Below the pieces are notes generated by a model that did no database searches, was not told the origin of the DNA, and saw nothing but the letters and a program-made list of their open reading frames with translations. Made by a program: the position numbers and the translations under genes. A stretch of DNA of 55,719 bases from NCBI GenBank assembly GCA_947380905.1, contig CANCSS010000013.1:1-55719 (forward strand), written 5' to 3'. This document shows positions 26,201 through 35,810 of this stretch, in pieces. Positions within the stretch are counted from its first letter, which is position 1; each line of letters begins with the position of its first letter. Source of the DNA: Chitinophagaceae bacterium. Lineage in GTDB: Bacteria > Bacteroidota > Bacteroidia > Chitinophagales > Chitinophagaceae.

Positions 26201-29200
26201 TATAAATAAAGTCTTTGAAACCATTGTTGTCTAAGTCAACAAATTCAATTTTTGGATTCGCATATTGCTCCCCTGTATAAATGGAGTTGGTAATGTTCTC
26301 AAATTTATACATGCCTAAATTTTTAAATATAGACAAGCGACCTTTTGAAGTAGTAACATCATCTCCAGCTACTACTAAGTCTAATAATCCATCGTTGTTG
26401 ATATCTACCCATTTAATTTGAGCGTTGGCAATGCCATTTAAATCAGTTCTAAACCCGGTTCCTTTTCCATAGGAGTTGGACTGAGTAGAGTCATTTAACA
26501 ATTTGGCAAATTTTCCGCCTAAATTTCTATACAAACCAAGAGGTGAGCTGAATTGATTGTTGGTAGCATCACCAGTTCCTAAATATAAGAAATCAAATAC
26601 CCCACGATTACCCGCATCAGCCCATGCAAATGCTGGGTTTTCAAGTGCTACAATTCTAGCATCAATAATACCCCCTTGGTTCACAAACTGCCATGGGTAT
26701 TTAAGCACCAATTTCTGATTGGCAGCAAAAGTAGAAGACAAGAAATTACCATCCACCGCTTGCACTGACCAATAATAAACTCCTGGAGGTAATTCAATAT
26801 AATATTTATTTGACCCAATCAAAGATGTATTTGGTGTTTGTAATTTATCTGTTTTAGGATTCACTTGAATAACACGCAAATCGCTCAAACCAGGTTGGGT
26901 TCCCAATTTTAAATTATAATACATATTGTCTGGACGGGTATGATCATCTGCTGAAGCATCCCATTGCAACAAGACCCTTCCTTGCCCTTGATCAATAAAG
27001 GTTAAATTTTGAGGCGTAGATGGTGCTTTATTTGCATTGTCCCCTTGATTGTTTAAGAAAATAGAAGTGGAAGTAGATAGTGTTTTAAGACCACTTATTA
27101 CCAAGTCCATACTACCATCTCCGTTTGCATCTCCCCAACTAATAGCTGCAGATGAATATTGTGGAATATTCTTATTGGTTGACAAAGTAAAGTTTCCAAA
27201 ACCGCCTTGGTTTAAGTAAAACTTAGTAACCGGATTGGCGAGTGAATCTAAACCTGCTACCGTAATATCCAATAAACCATCATTGTTGATGTCCACCAAT
27301 TTAACATCTCCATCTGAAATATTATCTAAAATTACCGTACTAATATTATAGATACTTCCATAAGAGAAATAGTTGCCAAATTTGGCATTCTTGGTCTCAT
27401 TGGTTTGGTTTCTAATAATTAACAATGTTGGTACATCTACATTGGTACTTGTACCGCCATTTTGAACTGTTTTGACAGCAGTTCCAATTTCAACAATGTC
27501 CAAATCACCATCTCCATCAATATCTCCAATATCAAATCTGGCATTTTTCATTGAAATACCACTATTCAAAGTACAATTACATGCTTGATCATAGTAATAG
27601 TAAGTTAATGAATAGTTGTATCCGTTATTATAGGACCCGCCACCATAGTTATTGGTACTCATTTTAGGATCCAATAAGGTATTCACACGAACACCCCCAA
27701 TAGGTGCCACTTTTCCGCCGTTCATACCAGTACCTGCATATACTAAATCTAAGTCTCCATCTAAATCATAATCAACAAAACGCGCATCTGCGTTGTACAT
27801 ATCTGGTATAGCTCCATTAAAGTCATTTACTTTGGTGAAATTACCTTTGCCATCATTGGAATATAAGTAAGAATGGGCAATACCTTGCGCATCTTGACCA
27901 GAAGTAAACATGTCAATGGTTCCATTGTTATCATAATCACCAAAAGCCAAATTAGAATATTTTAATCCATCGACTCCTGAAGGTGTTTTAACTTCAAAAA
28001 CACCATGATTGTTGATTAAAGTTTGGAAACCAACACCCGCTCCACCCGGTTGACCAATCATGGCTACATCTAACCAACCATCATTGTTTAAATCAACCCA
28101 TTTGATGTCTCCATATCGATAAGCCTTATTGGTTAAATTTAAATTTTGGAAAGTTCCATCTATGTTTTGGTAAACAGCGGTAATATTACCATTGTCTCTT
28201 TGTCCCATGACAGCTAAGTCTAGTAAACCATCATTGTTATAATCACCCCATTGGAAACGAGCTCCATACATACCTGGGATATTGTGATCTACACTTACTA
28301 AAGGATCTTTTGGTATAAACATTTTTTCAGCAAAAGTAGAAGCGTACCCTTCCTTATTTACCATTTGCACTTTGATATAATATGGATTTTTACTTGAAAT
28401 ACCCAAATCATTAAACTCAATTGAGTCTGGATAATTTCTTGCAAATACCCTATCTAAAACAATAGGTACCGTTGGACTGTTCTTTCTATAATTGTAAGCG
28501 TTGTTGATTCTTGCACTTGCATAGGTATCTAATGTATCCACTTTTAAATTTGCAAATAAATAAGGGTCTATGGCATCTGCAGATGGCTTCCATTTAATTT
28601 TTACTTTATAACCACTATTGGAAGCAGTGATATCACTAGCGGTAATAGCTGGAGGAGCAGTTCTAACCTGATCTCCGGGTTCTTGTATCCATGCTCGAAC
28701 AATAAAATTATTGGTATTCCAGTTAATACTACCATCAGATTCTGGCTTCATCTCCATCCACATTAAATCCTTGGTGCCATCTCTGTTTAAATCAATCATT
28801 CTTAAATTAAAGCTAGTCCATCCTGCATTGGATATGAACGGTGATGGCCCTATAATTTTCTTATCAAAACTGCCACGATGATTGTTTAAATAAGAAATAA
28901 AATTACCTGAATTGTCTTGCGTAACAACATCAGGATAACCGTCGCTATTAATATCACCAACAGCAAGTTTACCATCATTTAAAACTCCATTCACCTGCAT
29001 GTCTGCACTAGTTGCACTAAATGTATTGTCAAAATCATACACTTTATAATTACCACCGCCAGATCTTGTTAAAACTTGAACTTTACGGCTATTGTTAAAA
29101 TCACCAAAATAAACACTAGCACTCCAGTCTACATTGATACCGGTAACATACAAATAGAATTTGCCATCTTTTTTATTAGATACAAATACCACCATTGGAT

Positions 29201-32200
29201 TACCATTGGTTTGTGACAAACCAACAGACCATGGATTATTGGTCATGGCGAAGATATCTGGTATACCATCATTGTTAATATCAACAAATTTAACAATACG
29301 TAAGTTGGCACTAATATTTTGTATGCTTGTATTTTGAACATTCATGGCAGGATTAGGCTCCCACTTCAATTGGTTCAAGCTTACTATAAGTTCATCCTTT
29401 CCATCAAAATTTCCATCCATCACCTCTACTGCAGATTCAATATTCTGACCCACATTGGTTTGTCCATCATAGTATTGGAATGTTTTTTGATCCCATTTGT
29501 ATACTAAATTGGTTGTTTGGTTCCAAGGATTAATATTTGGATTATAGAAATTAGCTGGAGGATTAATGGTATCCAATGTGAAATTCAAATTGTTATTGGT
29601 TAAATAGGCAATATGAACATTCTGATTCAAATTGTTGCTGTTTTTATAAATACCCACTAAATCGAACTCATCATCTCCATTTACATTCATCGCACCAATC
29701 AATTGCATATAATCATTCTTGCCTTTGGCCACTAAGACGTTCTTATTTAAAGCGAATTTTATTTTATTTGGACTAGTACCCGCTAATAAATTAATAGCAG
29801 TTAAAGAATCTTCAGTCAATTTTTTGGTACTATCAATTTGTCTAAATCCTTGAGAGTACAAAATTAATTTTGGTAAAGCAGTTTCTGCATCAGCAGCCAA
29901 CTTCACTAAATTGACAGATTGAACCAGAGAACCTTGATTTCTTGAAGCAGATCTAATACCAATAGATGCAGTATCTGCAATAAAGTTTAATCCTGGCACA
30001 AAGATGGTATCCTTTGAAGATTTGATATTACTTAAGCCCGTCTTTACTGCAGTTCCACCTGTTCCAATGGTTGCTCTGATTGCATAAAAATATTCTTTAG
30101 TTGAAGAAGGCAGTACATCTGCAATGGTTGTGGTTGTCAAATCTACTGTTATTGCTAAAGGCGCAATGGTATCCAACGTGGTTTTTACTGTATCACGATA
30201 AATTTGAACACTGCTCAAATTAGTTGAGCCTGTTTTAGCCCAAGTAAGCGTGACGGCAGTTCCAGATTTTTGTAGTCTAGAAATTTGAGGTGCTGCAATA
30301 CTGTATTTATTTTCATAAGCACCTAAATCAGCTTGTGAACCTGTTGGATTAGGTCTTGATGCATAATTGAAATCATAGGTAATGGCATTTAAAGTATCTG
30401 ATTCATTGCCACCTACTAAAAGCAATCTTGAACCCCCTGCACCTAAAGCTGGTGAGAAATTACTTAAACTATAATCACCATTGGATGTATTATTAAACTG
30501 AGGGTCTGCAGATACATTGGTAGTAGATTGAGCAAGCAATCTTGGATTGTCTACAATTGAGTTTACAACTCTAAACATTTTCTCATTGAAAGCATTGTCA
30601 TACCCATTTTCACTTAAAATTGAATTGTAGAACACTAAAGTTTTTTCCCTTTGTGTGTTCCATCTTGAAATAAAGGTATTATTTGAAATAACAGAGTTAA
30701 TAAATTTAGCCACTTTGGTTTGTGGTCTAGATGAATCTTGACCTCCATTTAATGCAAATACTCCATTTGAATTATTGTTGTTTACCACTAAACAGTTTAC
30801 AAATAAAGGAGCAGATTGATCAAAATGGAATACAAATTGTGAATTATTATTGGCAAAAATACAAGACTCAAACACTGGATTTGAATTGTAATTAATGTTG
30901 ATAGCAGAAGGAGGATTGTTAGACCAGTTGGTATAATTACTTCCTGTAAATACCAACCCTATAAATTTATTTTTAGCTTTTGGATAAGGACTCGTACCCC
31001 AAGGATTCTGATCTTGTACTTCGAGTGTTGAAGTAGCCGTAGCATCTAAAGGAGTAATGATAGCTTTTGTTTTATTTTTAGCCATGATGGTTACTACCTT
31101 ATTATACACTTTTAAGTTCTCTGTATAGATACCATTGTTTAACAATATCGTATCCCCTATGCTTGCATTGTCAATGGCATACTGAATGGATTTGAATGGT
31201 TTTGCAGTAGACCCATTTCCTGAAGATTTTCCTGCAGTATCCATTATCCATATATTACTAGCTGTTGCATAAGCTAATTTAGAAATTGTACTGGCTGCAC
31301 CAACAGAATCTATGACTTTGATACCATAGAAATATTTAGTATTGGCAGTAGCAGAATTATCTATAAAATAAGTAGTATCCACAGCTGAGGCAATTTTATC
31401 CAAATTACCTGCAACTGTCCCTCTATAAATATTGTATTTTCTTCTAACAGTTGATGTATCAGCCCATACTAATGCAACACTTCTTGGTCCTGCAAAAGCC
31501 AATACAGTATCCACATTAGAAGGAGGAGTATTAGGTTTGGCGGAAAGCTCATTAGAGAACCCACTATAAGTTGCCTTTGAAGCAGTAAAAGCTTTAACTC
31601 TATAATAGTATTTTGTTAGATTGGTTAATGAAGTATCATTAAAGGTTAAACTATCACCACTATTTATTGTATAATTAGCAGTGGCTGTTGAGTTATCTAA
31701 AATAGAACTAGTAGATCTAAAAATCTCATACCCTGCTATAGTGCCATTGGATGGTTTGGTCCATTTGATAGAAATTGACTTATTAGATCCATCAACAGAG
31801 ACCAAAGTAGGTGCAGGGAAACCAAATGCATTTTCAATGGCTCCAATATCTGAATTAGTTCCTGCTGGAGATGGCCTTGAAGTACCTTTCATATCAGCAG
31901 TATTTACTTTTTTAACACTATTTTTTCCATAGGTATTTTTACCCGCGTTTATCAAGCTACTTGAGGCGCTCAAGACCATATTAACTGAATCAGAAAATTT
32001 AGGATCTGGAGTAACTAAGTTACTACTATAAGACACGTTAATTTTATCAAGAGAACTTCCTAATTGAGGATTAGTTGAGAAGTAGTTGTTTTCAACATAC
32101 ATATCATTGAACTGACTTGCCCAAGGCACTACATAAAAATCAGCATCATTTTTATAAAAAATATTATTTACCGCATAAATTACAGGAGAGTTGTTATCTA

Positions 32201-34892
32201 GAGATACAGGCGGATTTAAATTTGCAACAAAAGTATTGTTAGCATAAAATAGAGTATCACTACCTCCAAACTGAATTAAGAAGTTTTGTCTATTGCCACC
32301 ATTTTGTGTATTCTCAAAAGTTCCATTGTTATAAAATATGTTATCGGTAATTGTATTATTACCATTCACCCATCCTTCTAAAATACCTAATCTAATCCAA
32401 TTGTTATTTGGCTTATTGACACCTGAAATATTATTTCTAAAGATATTTTTAGTTACTGTAAAGCTATTTGCATCAAACCTAACTCTGCTATAGTTGTTTT
32501 CAAATACAGAGTTTGAAATAATGGTACTATCTCCAAATTGAACAAATTTGGTAACATCGTCATAGTTGCCATTTGGATCATTTGCTATAGTTTGGCTACC
32601 ATTATTGTAAATCAAGCAATGGTCTATCGTAATAGAACTTGCACTTCCCCAAACGCTATTAAATAGTTTTGCAGTACCAGTTACGCCAGTAAATGACAAC
32701 CCCACAAATTGTGTTCTTGTACTACTACTATTTGTGAAATTTGAACTTGTATAAGAAATAATTGTTCCTTTCAAGCCAGTGGCATTTATAATGGTTGATC
32801 TAATTGCTGCCGTATCCGTATTATCAATTAAATATCTAGAGCCAAGTATGACACCTGGCGCTATAGTCATTTTGGTCGCATAGGTACCAGGAAGTAATAC
32901 AACTTTATCCCCTTTAATGGCAGTAGCCAAACCTTTGGCTAAGGTATTAAAAGGACTTGTAGAAGAACCAACACCATTGGTTGTAGCGCTAATATCAACA
33001 TACCATGTTGCTGAAGTAATAGTACTAGGTGTAGTGAAATTAGCAGATGCACTTGCTTCAGATACCACTCCATTAGCATCCCTATTTATCAGGTAATAAT
33101 AATAAGTATTAGCTAATGTAGTAGTAGTATCATTATAGGCATGCGCGGTATCTTTTATAGTCGCAATTTTTGATGCACTAGCCAATGTTGGCCCTCTATA
33201 AATATCCACATAAGTATTACCACTTGAATTAGCAAGGGTCCAAGATAAACTAATGAAAACTCTTGGAGATGACAATGCAAGTCCAGTTGGTTTTAAAACA
33301 GCACTAGTTGATGATGGAATTTTTAATGTATCAAGAGAACTAGAAAAACTAGATAAAATAGTTCCAGTATTAATTTTAGTTTTTAACTTATAAAAATAAG
33401 TTTTACCTGCAGTTAAACCTGTAGAGTCAATTAAAATACTGCTTGCTGTATCATAATAGCCAATAGATTTATATCTAGTTGGTGTAGTTGGATTAGTTAC
33501 TGAGTCTTTAAAAATGATCAATGAATCAACAGCAGGTGAATTGAATACTGAAAAATTTAATTGAACCACTGGCTTAGCATTGGATAAAGAATTCTTTAAT
33601 GAAACTACTTTTGGCAAAGGCATGGATGAATTAGACTCTATAGCACCCACATCAGGCTTAGTTCCAGTAGGTAAAGGTCTTGTATTACCTAAAAGATCTT
33701 TAACTGGTATGCCAGCATCTACCATTCCCATTCCAAAACCATTACTTTCTGAACTTAACGCAAAATTAGAAGCACTTGTATCTACTAAAACTGCAGAACT
33801 TACCTTGTTGGAATTATCAAAATCAAAGGTATAAAAACCAGCAGAATAGCCTGTACTTTGATCCTGATTCAAGGCACTGCCCATCATATTATTTCTAAAT
33901 ATAGTCTTACTATTTCTTGCATTACTTCCTGTCCACATAAACTCCCCTTTTGCATTGGTTTGGGTAGCCAGTAGATAATTATTGTCAATAATATTATTGA
34001 TCCAGTAAGATATAAAGTTTACTTGAGGTTGATTTTGACCATCCCAGGTTCTAAAAAAAGCAGCCCTTGTATTATTCTTATACAATGTATTATGAACGAA
34101 ATAAGTAGTATCAATTATATTCAAGAATACTTTTCCGCTAACAGAAAATATATTATCTCCTGAATTATTATAAAAAACGTTGTTATATACTTTTGCTCCA
34201 GTTCCATTAAAATAAATAATCCCACTATTATTTTGACCATGTTGATAGCCATTAACTCCAAGGGCTTTATTTCCAATGAAAGTATTATTTGTAATATAGG
34301 TTAATGGCTGGTAATCGTGATTGGTCCAATCTAATTGTACCACAGCCATACCAATATTATTCGCAAATTTTGTATCATGTATATAAGAACCTGTTAATAG
34401 ATATGGAACTGTTGTAGTAGAACCAGAATTAGTAAAAATACAATTACTGATTGTTCCAAAATTTATATACACTGCATACTTGGAAGCTTTAGTAACCGTT
34501 ACACCCACTAACTTAAAATAGCTTGTGTCTCTATCTGAACCCGCAGAATATACCAAGGCATCAGTGGTTGTATATTGATAAACACTATCCCCAGAAATGA
34601 TTGTATTTTGAATATGACTAGTTAATCCGTCAATCAAATATTCAGAACCAATAACAATACTTGTATTGGATCTAAGTTTTTCTTTGTAGGTACCTTCTTT
34701 TAAGATTACCGTATCTCCATAAACAGCTGAGTCAACAGCTATTTTTGCAGAAGAGAAACTAGTGCCTGAATTGGTCGTAGAAGCTTTATCTACTATAATT
34801 CTTCGTCCACCTGCAACAGCGAAACTTTTTACACTAGTGGACAACATTAATACACTTACTACTAAAGTGAAAAACAAATGAACTCTTTTCAT
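23229..34892 (-). CDS. Giant (3887-residue) T9SS-exported surface protein with beta-helix, FN3 and FG-GAP repeats
   Basis: A signal peptide (about 1-25) is followed by three parallel beta-helix modules (about 30-420, 628-1016, 1214-1525). Each starts with a W-x-V-D/D-x-A-G-type segment and ends in the same R-P-x-P-x-G-x-x-x-D-[VIL]-G-A-[IY]-E pattern, with FN3-like domains between. Residues about 1735-3140 hold about 20 FG-GAP/VCBS-type repeats (core D-x-N-x-D-G-x-x-D, Ca-binding), again with FN3-like domains. Then come an FN3-like, a cadherin-like (about 3360-3470) and Ig-like domains (about 3560-3790), and a T9SS type A sorting domain (from L-A-P-N-P-F near 3814 to the C-terminal Lys-Leu). 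It is exported through the outer membrane and held at or released from the surface. Likely adhesion or glycan binding; no catalytic motif was recognised. Confidence 0.9.
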   Translation of the reverse strand: MKRVHLFFTLVVSVLMLSTSVKSFAVAGGRRIIVDKASTTNSGTSFSSAKIAVDSAVYGDTVILKEGTYKEKLRSNTSIVIGSEYLIDGLTSHIQNTIISGDSVYQYTTTDALVYSAGSDRDTSYFKLVGVTVTKASKYAVYINFGTISNCIFTNSGSTTTVPYLLTGSYIHDTKFANNIGMAVVQLDWTNHDYQPLTYITNNTFIGNKALGVNGYQHGQNNSGIIYFNGTGAKVYNNVFYNNSGDNIFSVSGKVFLNIIDTTYFVHNTLYKNNTRAAFFRTWDGQNQPQVNFISYWINNIIDNNYLLATQTNAKGEFMWTGSNARNSKTIFRNNMMGSALNQDQSTGYSAGFYTFDFDNSNKVSSAVLVDTSASNFALSSESNGFGMGMVDAGIPVKDLLGNTRPLPTGTKPDVGAIESNSSMPLPKVVSLKNSLSNAKPVVQLNFSVFNSPAVDSLIIFKDSVTNPTTPTRYKSIGYYDTASSILIDSTGLTAGKTYFYKLKTKINTGTILSSFSSSLDTLKIPSSTSAVLKPTGLALSSPRVFISLSWTLANSSGNTYVDIYRGPTLASASKIATIKDTAHAYNDTTTTLANTYYYYLINRDANGVVSEASASANFTTPSTITSATWYVDISATTNGVGSSTSPFNTLAKGLATAIKGDKVVLLPGTYATKMTIAPGVILGSRYLIDNTDTAAIRSTIINATGLKGTIISYTSSNFTNSSSTRTQFVGLSFTGVTGTAKLFNSVWGSASSITIDHCLIYNNGSQTIANDPNGNYDDVTKFVQFGDSTIISNSVFENNYSRVRFDANSFTVTKNIFRNNISGVNKPNNNWIRLGILEGWVNGNNTITDNIFYNNGTFENTQNGGNRQNFLIQFGGSDTLFYANNTFVANLNPPVSLDNNSPVIYAVNNIFYKNDADFYVVPWASQFNDMYVENNYFSTNPQLGSSLDKINVSYSSNLVTPDPKFSDSVNMVLSASSSLINAGKNTYGKNSVKKVNTADMKGTSRPSPAGTNSDIGAIENAFGFPAPTLVSVDGSNKSISIKWTKPSNGTIAGYEIFRSTSSILDNSTATANYTINSGDSLTFNDTSLTNLTKYYYRVKAFTASKATYSGFSNELSAKPNTPPSNVDTVLAFAGPRSVALVWADTSTVRRKYNIYRGTVAGNLDKIASAVDTTYFIDNSATANTKYFYGIKVIDSVGAASTISKLAYATASNIWIMDTAGKSSGNGSTAKPFKSIQYAIDNASIGDTILLNNGIYTENLKVYNKVVTIMAKNKTKAIITPLDATATSTLEVQDQNPWGTSPYPKAKNKFIGLVFTGSNYTNWSNNPPSAININYNSNPVFESCIFANNNSQFVFHFDQSAPLFVNCLVVNNNNSNGVFALNGGQDSSRPQTKVAKFINSVISNNTFISRWNTQREKTLVFYNSILSENGYDNAFNEKMFRVVNSIVDNPRLLAQSTTNVSADPQFNNTSNGDYSLSNFSPALGAGGSRLLLVGGNESDTLNAITYDFNYASRPNPTGSQADLGAYENKYSIAAPQISRLQKSGTAVTLTWAKTGSTNLSSVQIYRDTVKTTLDTIAPLAITVDLTTTTIADVLPSSTKEYFYAIRATIGTGGTAVKTGLSNIKSSKDTIFVPGLNFIADTASIGIRSASRNQGSLVQSVNLVKLAADAETALPKLILYSQGFRQIDSTKKLTEDSLTAINLLAGTSPNKIKFALNKNVLVAKGKNDYMQLIGAMNVNGDDEFDLVGIYKNSNNLNQNVHIAYLTNNNLNFTLDTINPPANFYNPNINPWNQTTNLVYKWDQKTFQYYDGQTNVGQNIESAVEVMDGNFDGKDELIVSLNQLKWEPNPAMNVQNTSIQNISANLRIVKFVDINNDGIPDIFAMTNNPWSVGLSQTNGNPMVVFVSNKKDGKFYLYVTGINVDWSASVYFGDFNNSRKVQVLTRSGGGNYKVYDFDNTFSATSADMQVNGVLNDGKLAVGDINSDGYPDVVTQDNSGNFISYLNNHRGSFDKKIIGPSPFISNAGWTSFNLRMIDLNRDGTKDLMWMEMKPESDGSINWNTNNFIVRAWIQEPGDQVRTAPPAITASDITASNSGYKVKIKWKPSADAIDPYLFANLKVDTLDTYASARINNAYNYRKNSPTVPIVLDRVFARNYPDSIEFNDLGISSKNPYYIKVQMVNKEGYASTFAEKMFIPKDPLVSVDHNIPGMYGARFQWGDYNNDGLLDLAVMGQRDNGNITAVYQNIDGTFQNLNLTNKAYRYGDIKWVDLNNDGWLDVAMIGQPGGAGVGFQTLINNHGVFEVKTPSGVDGLKYSNLAFGDYDNNGTIDMFTSGQDAQGIAHSYLYSNDGKGNFTKVNDFNGAIPDMYNADARFVDYDLDGDLDLVYAGTGMNGGKVAPIGGVRVNTLLDPKMSTNNYGGGSYNNGYNYSLTYYYYDQACNCTLNSGISMKNARFDIGDIDGDGDLDIVEIGTAVKTVQNGGTSTNVDVPTLLIIRNQTNETKNAKFGNYFSYGSIYNISTVILDNISDGDVKLVDINNDGLLDITVAGLDSLANPVTKFYLNQGGFGNFTLSTNKNIPQYSSAAISWGDANGDGSMDLVISGLKTLSTSTSIFLNNQGDNANKAPSTPQNLTFIDQGQGRVLLQWDASADDHTRPDNMYYNLKLGTQPGLSDLRVIQVNPKTDKLQTPNTSLIGSNKYYIELPPGVYYWSVQAVDGNFLSSTFAANQKLVLKYPWQFVNQGGIIDARIVALENPAFAWADAGNRGVFDFLYLGTGDATNNQFSSPLGLYRNLGGKFAKLLNDSTQSNSYGKGTGFRTDLNGIANAQIKWVDINNDGLLDLVVAGDDVTTSKGRLSIFKNLGMYKFENITNSIYTGEQYANPKIEFVDLDNNGFKDFIYTGLDKSGLGQVKFLGFYKDTVAKTQSGLLGIKVAPIVNNLDVLLTSKSISNVSLAIGDLNKDLKPDLAILYDDGDNAMRVGSIYLNTSDTSNKISFALSSTITLPTARNATIDLIDYNNDGLLDLAISGRSDAGVIFRIYQSKWLDSAAKTVQFLQTNSNVKPFEKGQTTWGDINSDGYPDVIFSGTRPGTGVFSAMALADPSNLKTTGVMNYNELPTFPFGNYSVMRPSLGDFSGKRVLDLVLVGTEKVRNPTDNTSSVVNSFKILKNVRDLAALIKDSSATVINGSISNGSIKSLATDLKLTTTAETIVRSNSVRGFADSTIAVADSNFVESTYGLNNAPSSPKIDSSVIVSKVDSATYLVKLTWKSSADDNTPSAGLTYAVGIGTKPGTTDVLDPNASLTTGVRKTPDMGNAGKNLSYQVLLKPGTYYWTVQAIDASNAGSKFTGTKTIQVTSNRTLVERNAPYDILLNTLTDASFYLKQNDSTGTKYVLTALDNDSTAKFTYSIATDTASLFTLDASATVMTLKKLPTASSYGIKLRVTDNYGLYFDKIYTFNVIQAPSKLYVNGKDTSYFYYSKTSADSAKFTLSLNAFYNPTPAVDPVLTYKFITGKGGENNDLFDLGSTLLVNKRKLDNADTLKLRVAATDVYGLSVERMIYLINTSCPVAPSLKVMASAVACLPSVVNLVDTLITKGSAAGLSYTYYSDINTTVKVPDPTKVATTGTYYVKALDTAGCGIAKPIVITVASQPAVPTISAASACQNQTGATIAYTAPSKGVKLVWYGTNATGGTPSTATPSFNTTTATTLTYYVAQADTVAGCYSDRVRLDVVVKPTPSAPVISRDTAGKLVSSVATGVQWYKDTTKISTAASFKPTAPGSYTIKATDNGCTSVASNAYYYLITDVINLSATEFIKLAPNPFINYLNFDFVVNGYQKLNIDVFATSNGTRVSSKQGVYAGSRLSYAELSAGVYIFRVTSADGKLSYQFKMIKL

Positions 34893-34936
34893 AAAAAAGA
34901 TTTGATTAAAAAAAAATAATTCTAAGCTTATATTAA

Positions 34937-34957
34937 GTTGTCGTGGGGGCTGACAAC
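34937..34957 (-). promoter_or_regulatory. Hairpin in the leader of the giant surface-protein gene
   Basis: GTTGTC / GACAAC with a nine-base C-rich loop (as RNA AGCCCCCAC), 45-65 bases upstream of the giant gene start. It lacks a T run, so it is not a simple terminator. It could stabilise the mRNA or bind a regulator. Confidence 0.4.
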
Positions 34958-34980
34958 GTTATATTCATTAAAAAAGTATA

Positions 34981-34994
34981 CGTCAAAATTGACG
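34981..34994. promoter_or_regulatory. Palindrome, possible operator
   Basis: CGTCAA-AA-TTGACG, a perfect six-base inverted repeat about 90 bases upstream of the giant gene. The symmetry suits a dimeric regulator. No regulator gene lies nearby. Confidence 0.3.
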
Positions 34995-35258
34995 ATGTGT
35001 TAAAATTAGTATAAAAGTCCATAATATGCCTAAAATCATATTGAAAAATTCTACAAATGTTAATATATACCTATGTGTAAATAGTTATGATTATGATAAG
35101 TATATGATTTACAATTAGTTAACTTGTATACGGGAAACCTACTTATTCACTTTTATTTCAAAATAATCGACCTTCTTAATGTGCTGATTTTAATCCCTAA
35201 TTTTTGACTCCATTTTCATAGCTTTATTGCACCAATATTTGCCAACAAAAACACAAAA

Positions 35259-35810
35259 ATGACCCTACTTGTAATTGACCTCTCCTTTATTCACAACCCT
35301 TTTATCGAAATCATTCTAAGAACCCTTGCGGTCTATACTTTCATGATTGTAGCCATCAGAATTTTTGGGAAAAAAGAATTGGCACAGTTGTCTGTTATTG
35401 ACTTGGTTTTCATCCTTTTAATAAGCAACTCGGTACAAAATGCCATGGTAGGTCCCGATACTTCTTTAAATGGCGGCCTAGTTGCTGCTGGGGCATTATT
35501 TTTAGCCAATTTTACGCTAAAACAGGTATTGTACCGAAGCAAAAAAATGAGCCAATGGGTACAAGGAGAAGCTATTTTACTCATTTACGACGGCGAAGCA
35601 AATATGGAGAATTGCAGAAAAGCAGAAATTACCATTGAGGAATTAGAAGCAGCCGTGAGGGAACATGGCGCTAGAGACATTCAAAAAGTGGATTTGGCTA
35701 TTTTAGAAGTAGATGGCAACATTAGCGTTATAAGTAGCGACTATCAAACCAAGTCTAAAGTATCTCATCCACGCAAACATAAATTTAAAGGCCGATTGAA
35801 TAAAAATTAG
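35259..35810 (+). CDS. DUF421 (YetF-like) membrane protein
   Basis: A 183-residue protein of the DUF421 group. Residues about 15-90 hold three hydrophobic segments with the typical L-S-V-I-D-L-V-F-I-L-L-I-S-N-S-V-Q-N and A-M-V-G-P-D motifs. The soluble C-terminal half has G-E-A-I-L-L-I-Y-D-G and ends in a basic tail. Homologues (YetF/YdfS/YcaP) are membrane proteins of uncertain function, some linked to spores or stress. Its last bases overlap the stop of the convergent synthase gene (35807-35810). Confidence 0.85.
   Translation: MTLLVIDLSFIHNPFIEIILRTLAVYTFMIVAIRIFGKKELAQLSVIDLVFILLISNSVQNAMVGPDTSLNGGLVAAGALFLANFTLKQVLYRSKKMSQWVQGEAILLIYDGEANMENCRKAEITIEELEAAVREHGARDIQKVDLAILEVDGNISVISSDYQTKSKVSHPRKHKFKGRLNKN

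Larger units (their letters stand above)
34893..35258. other. 366-base divergent intergenic region
   Basis: Leader of the giant gene on the left and upstream region of the DUF421 gene on the right. Contains the hairpin at 937-957 of this kilobase (34937-34957) and the palindrome CGTCAAAATTGACG (34981-34994). Otherwise very AT-rich. No full promoter consensus for either gene was found and no small gene is supported. Confidence 0.55.

Noticed and set aside
25000..34000. Repeats in the giant gene considered as a CRISPR array
   Set aside because: The repeats are of coding type, degenerate in DNA, of variable spacing and match FG-GAP and FN3 protein repeats.
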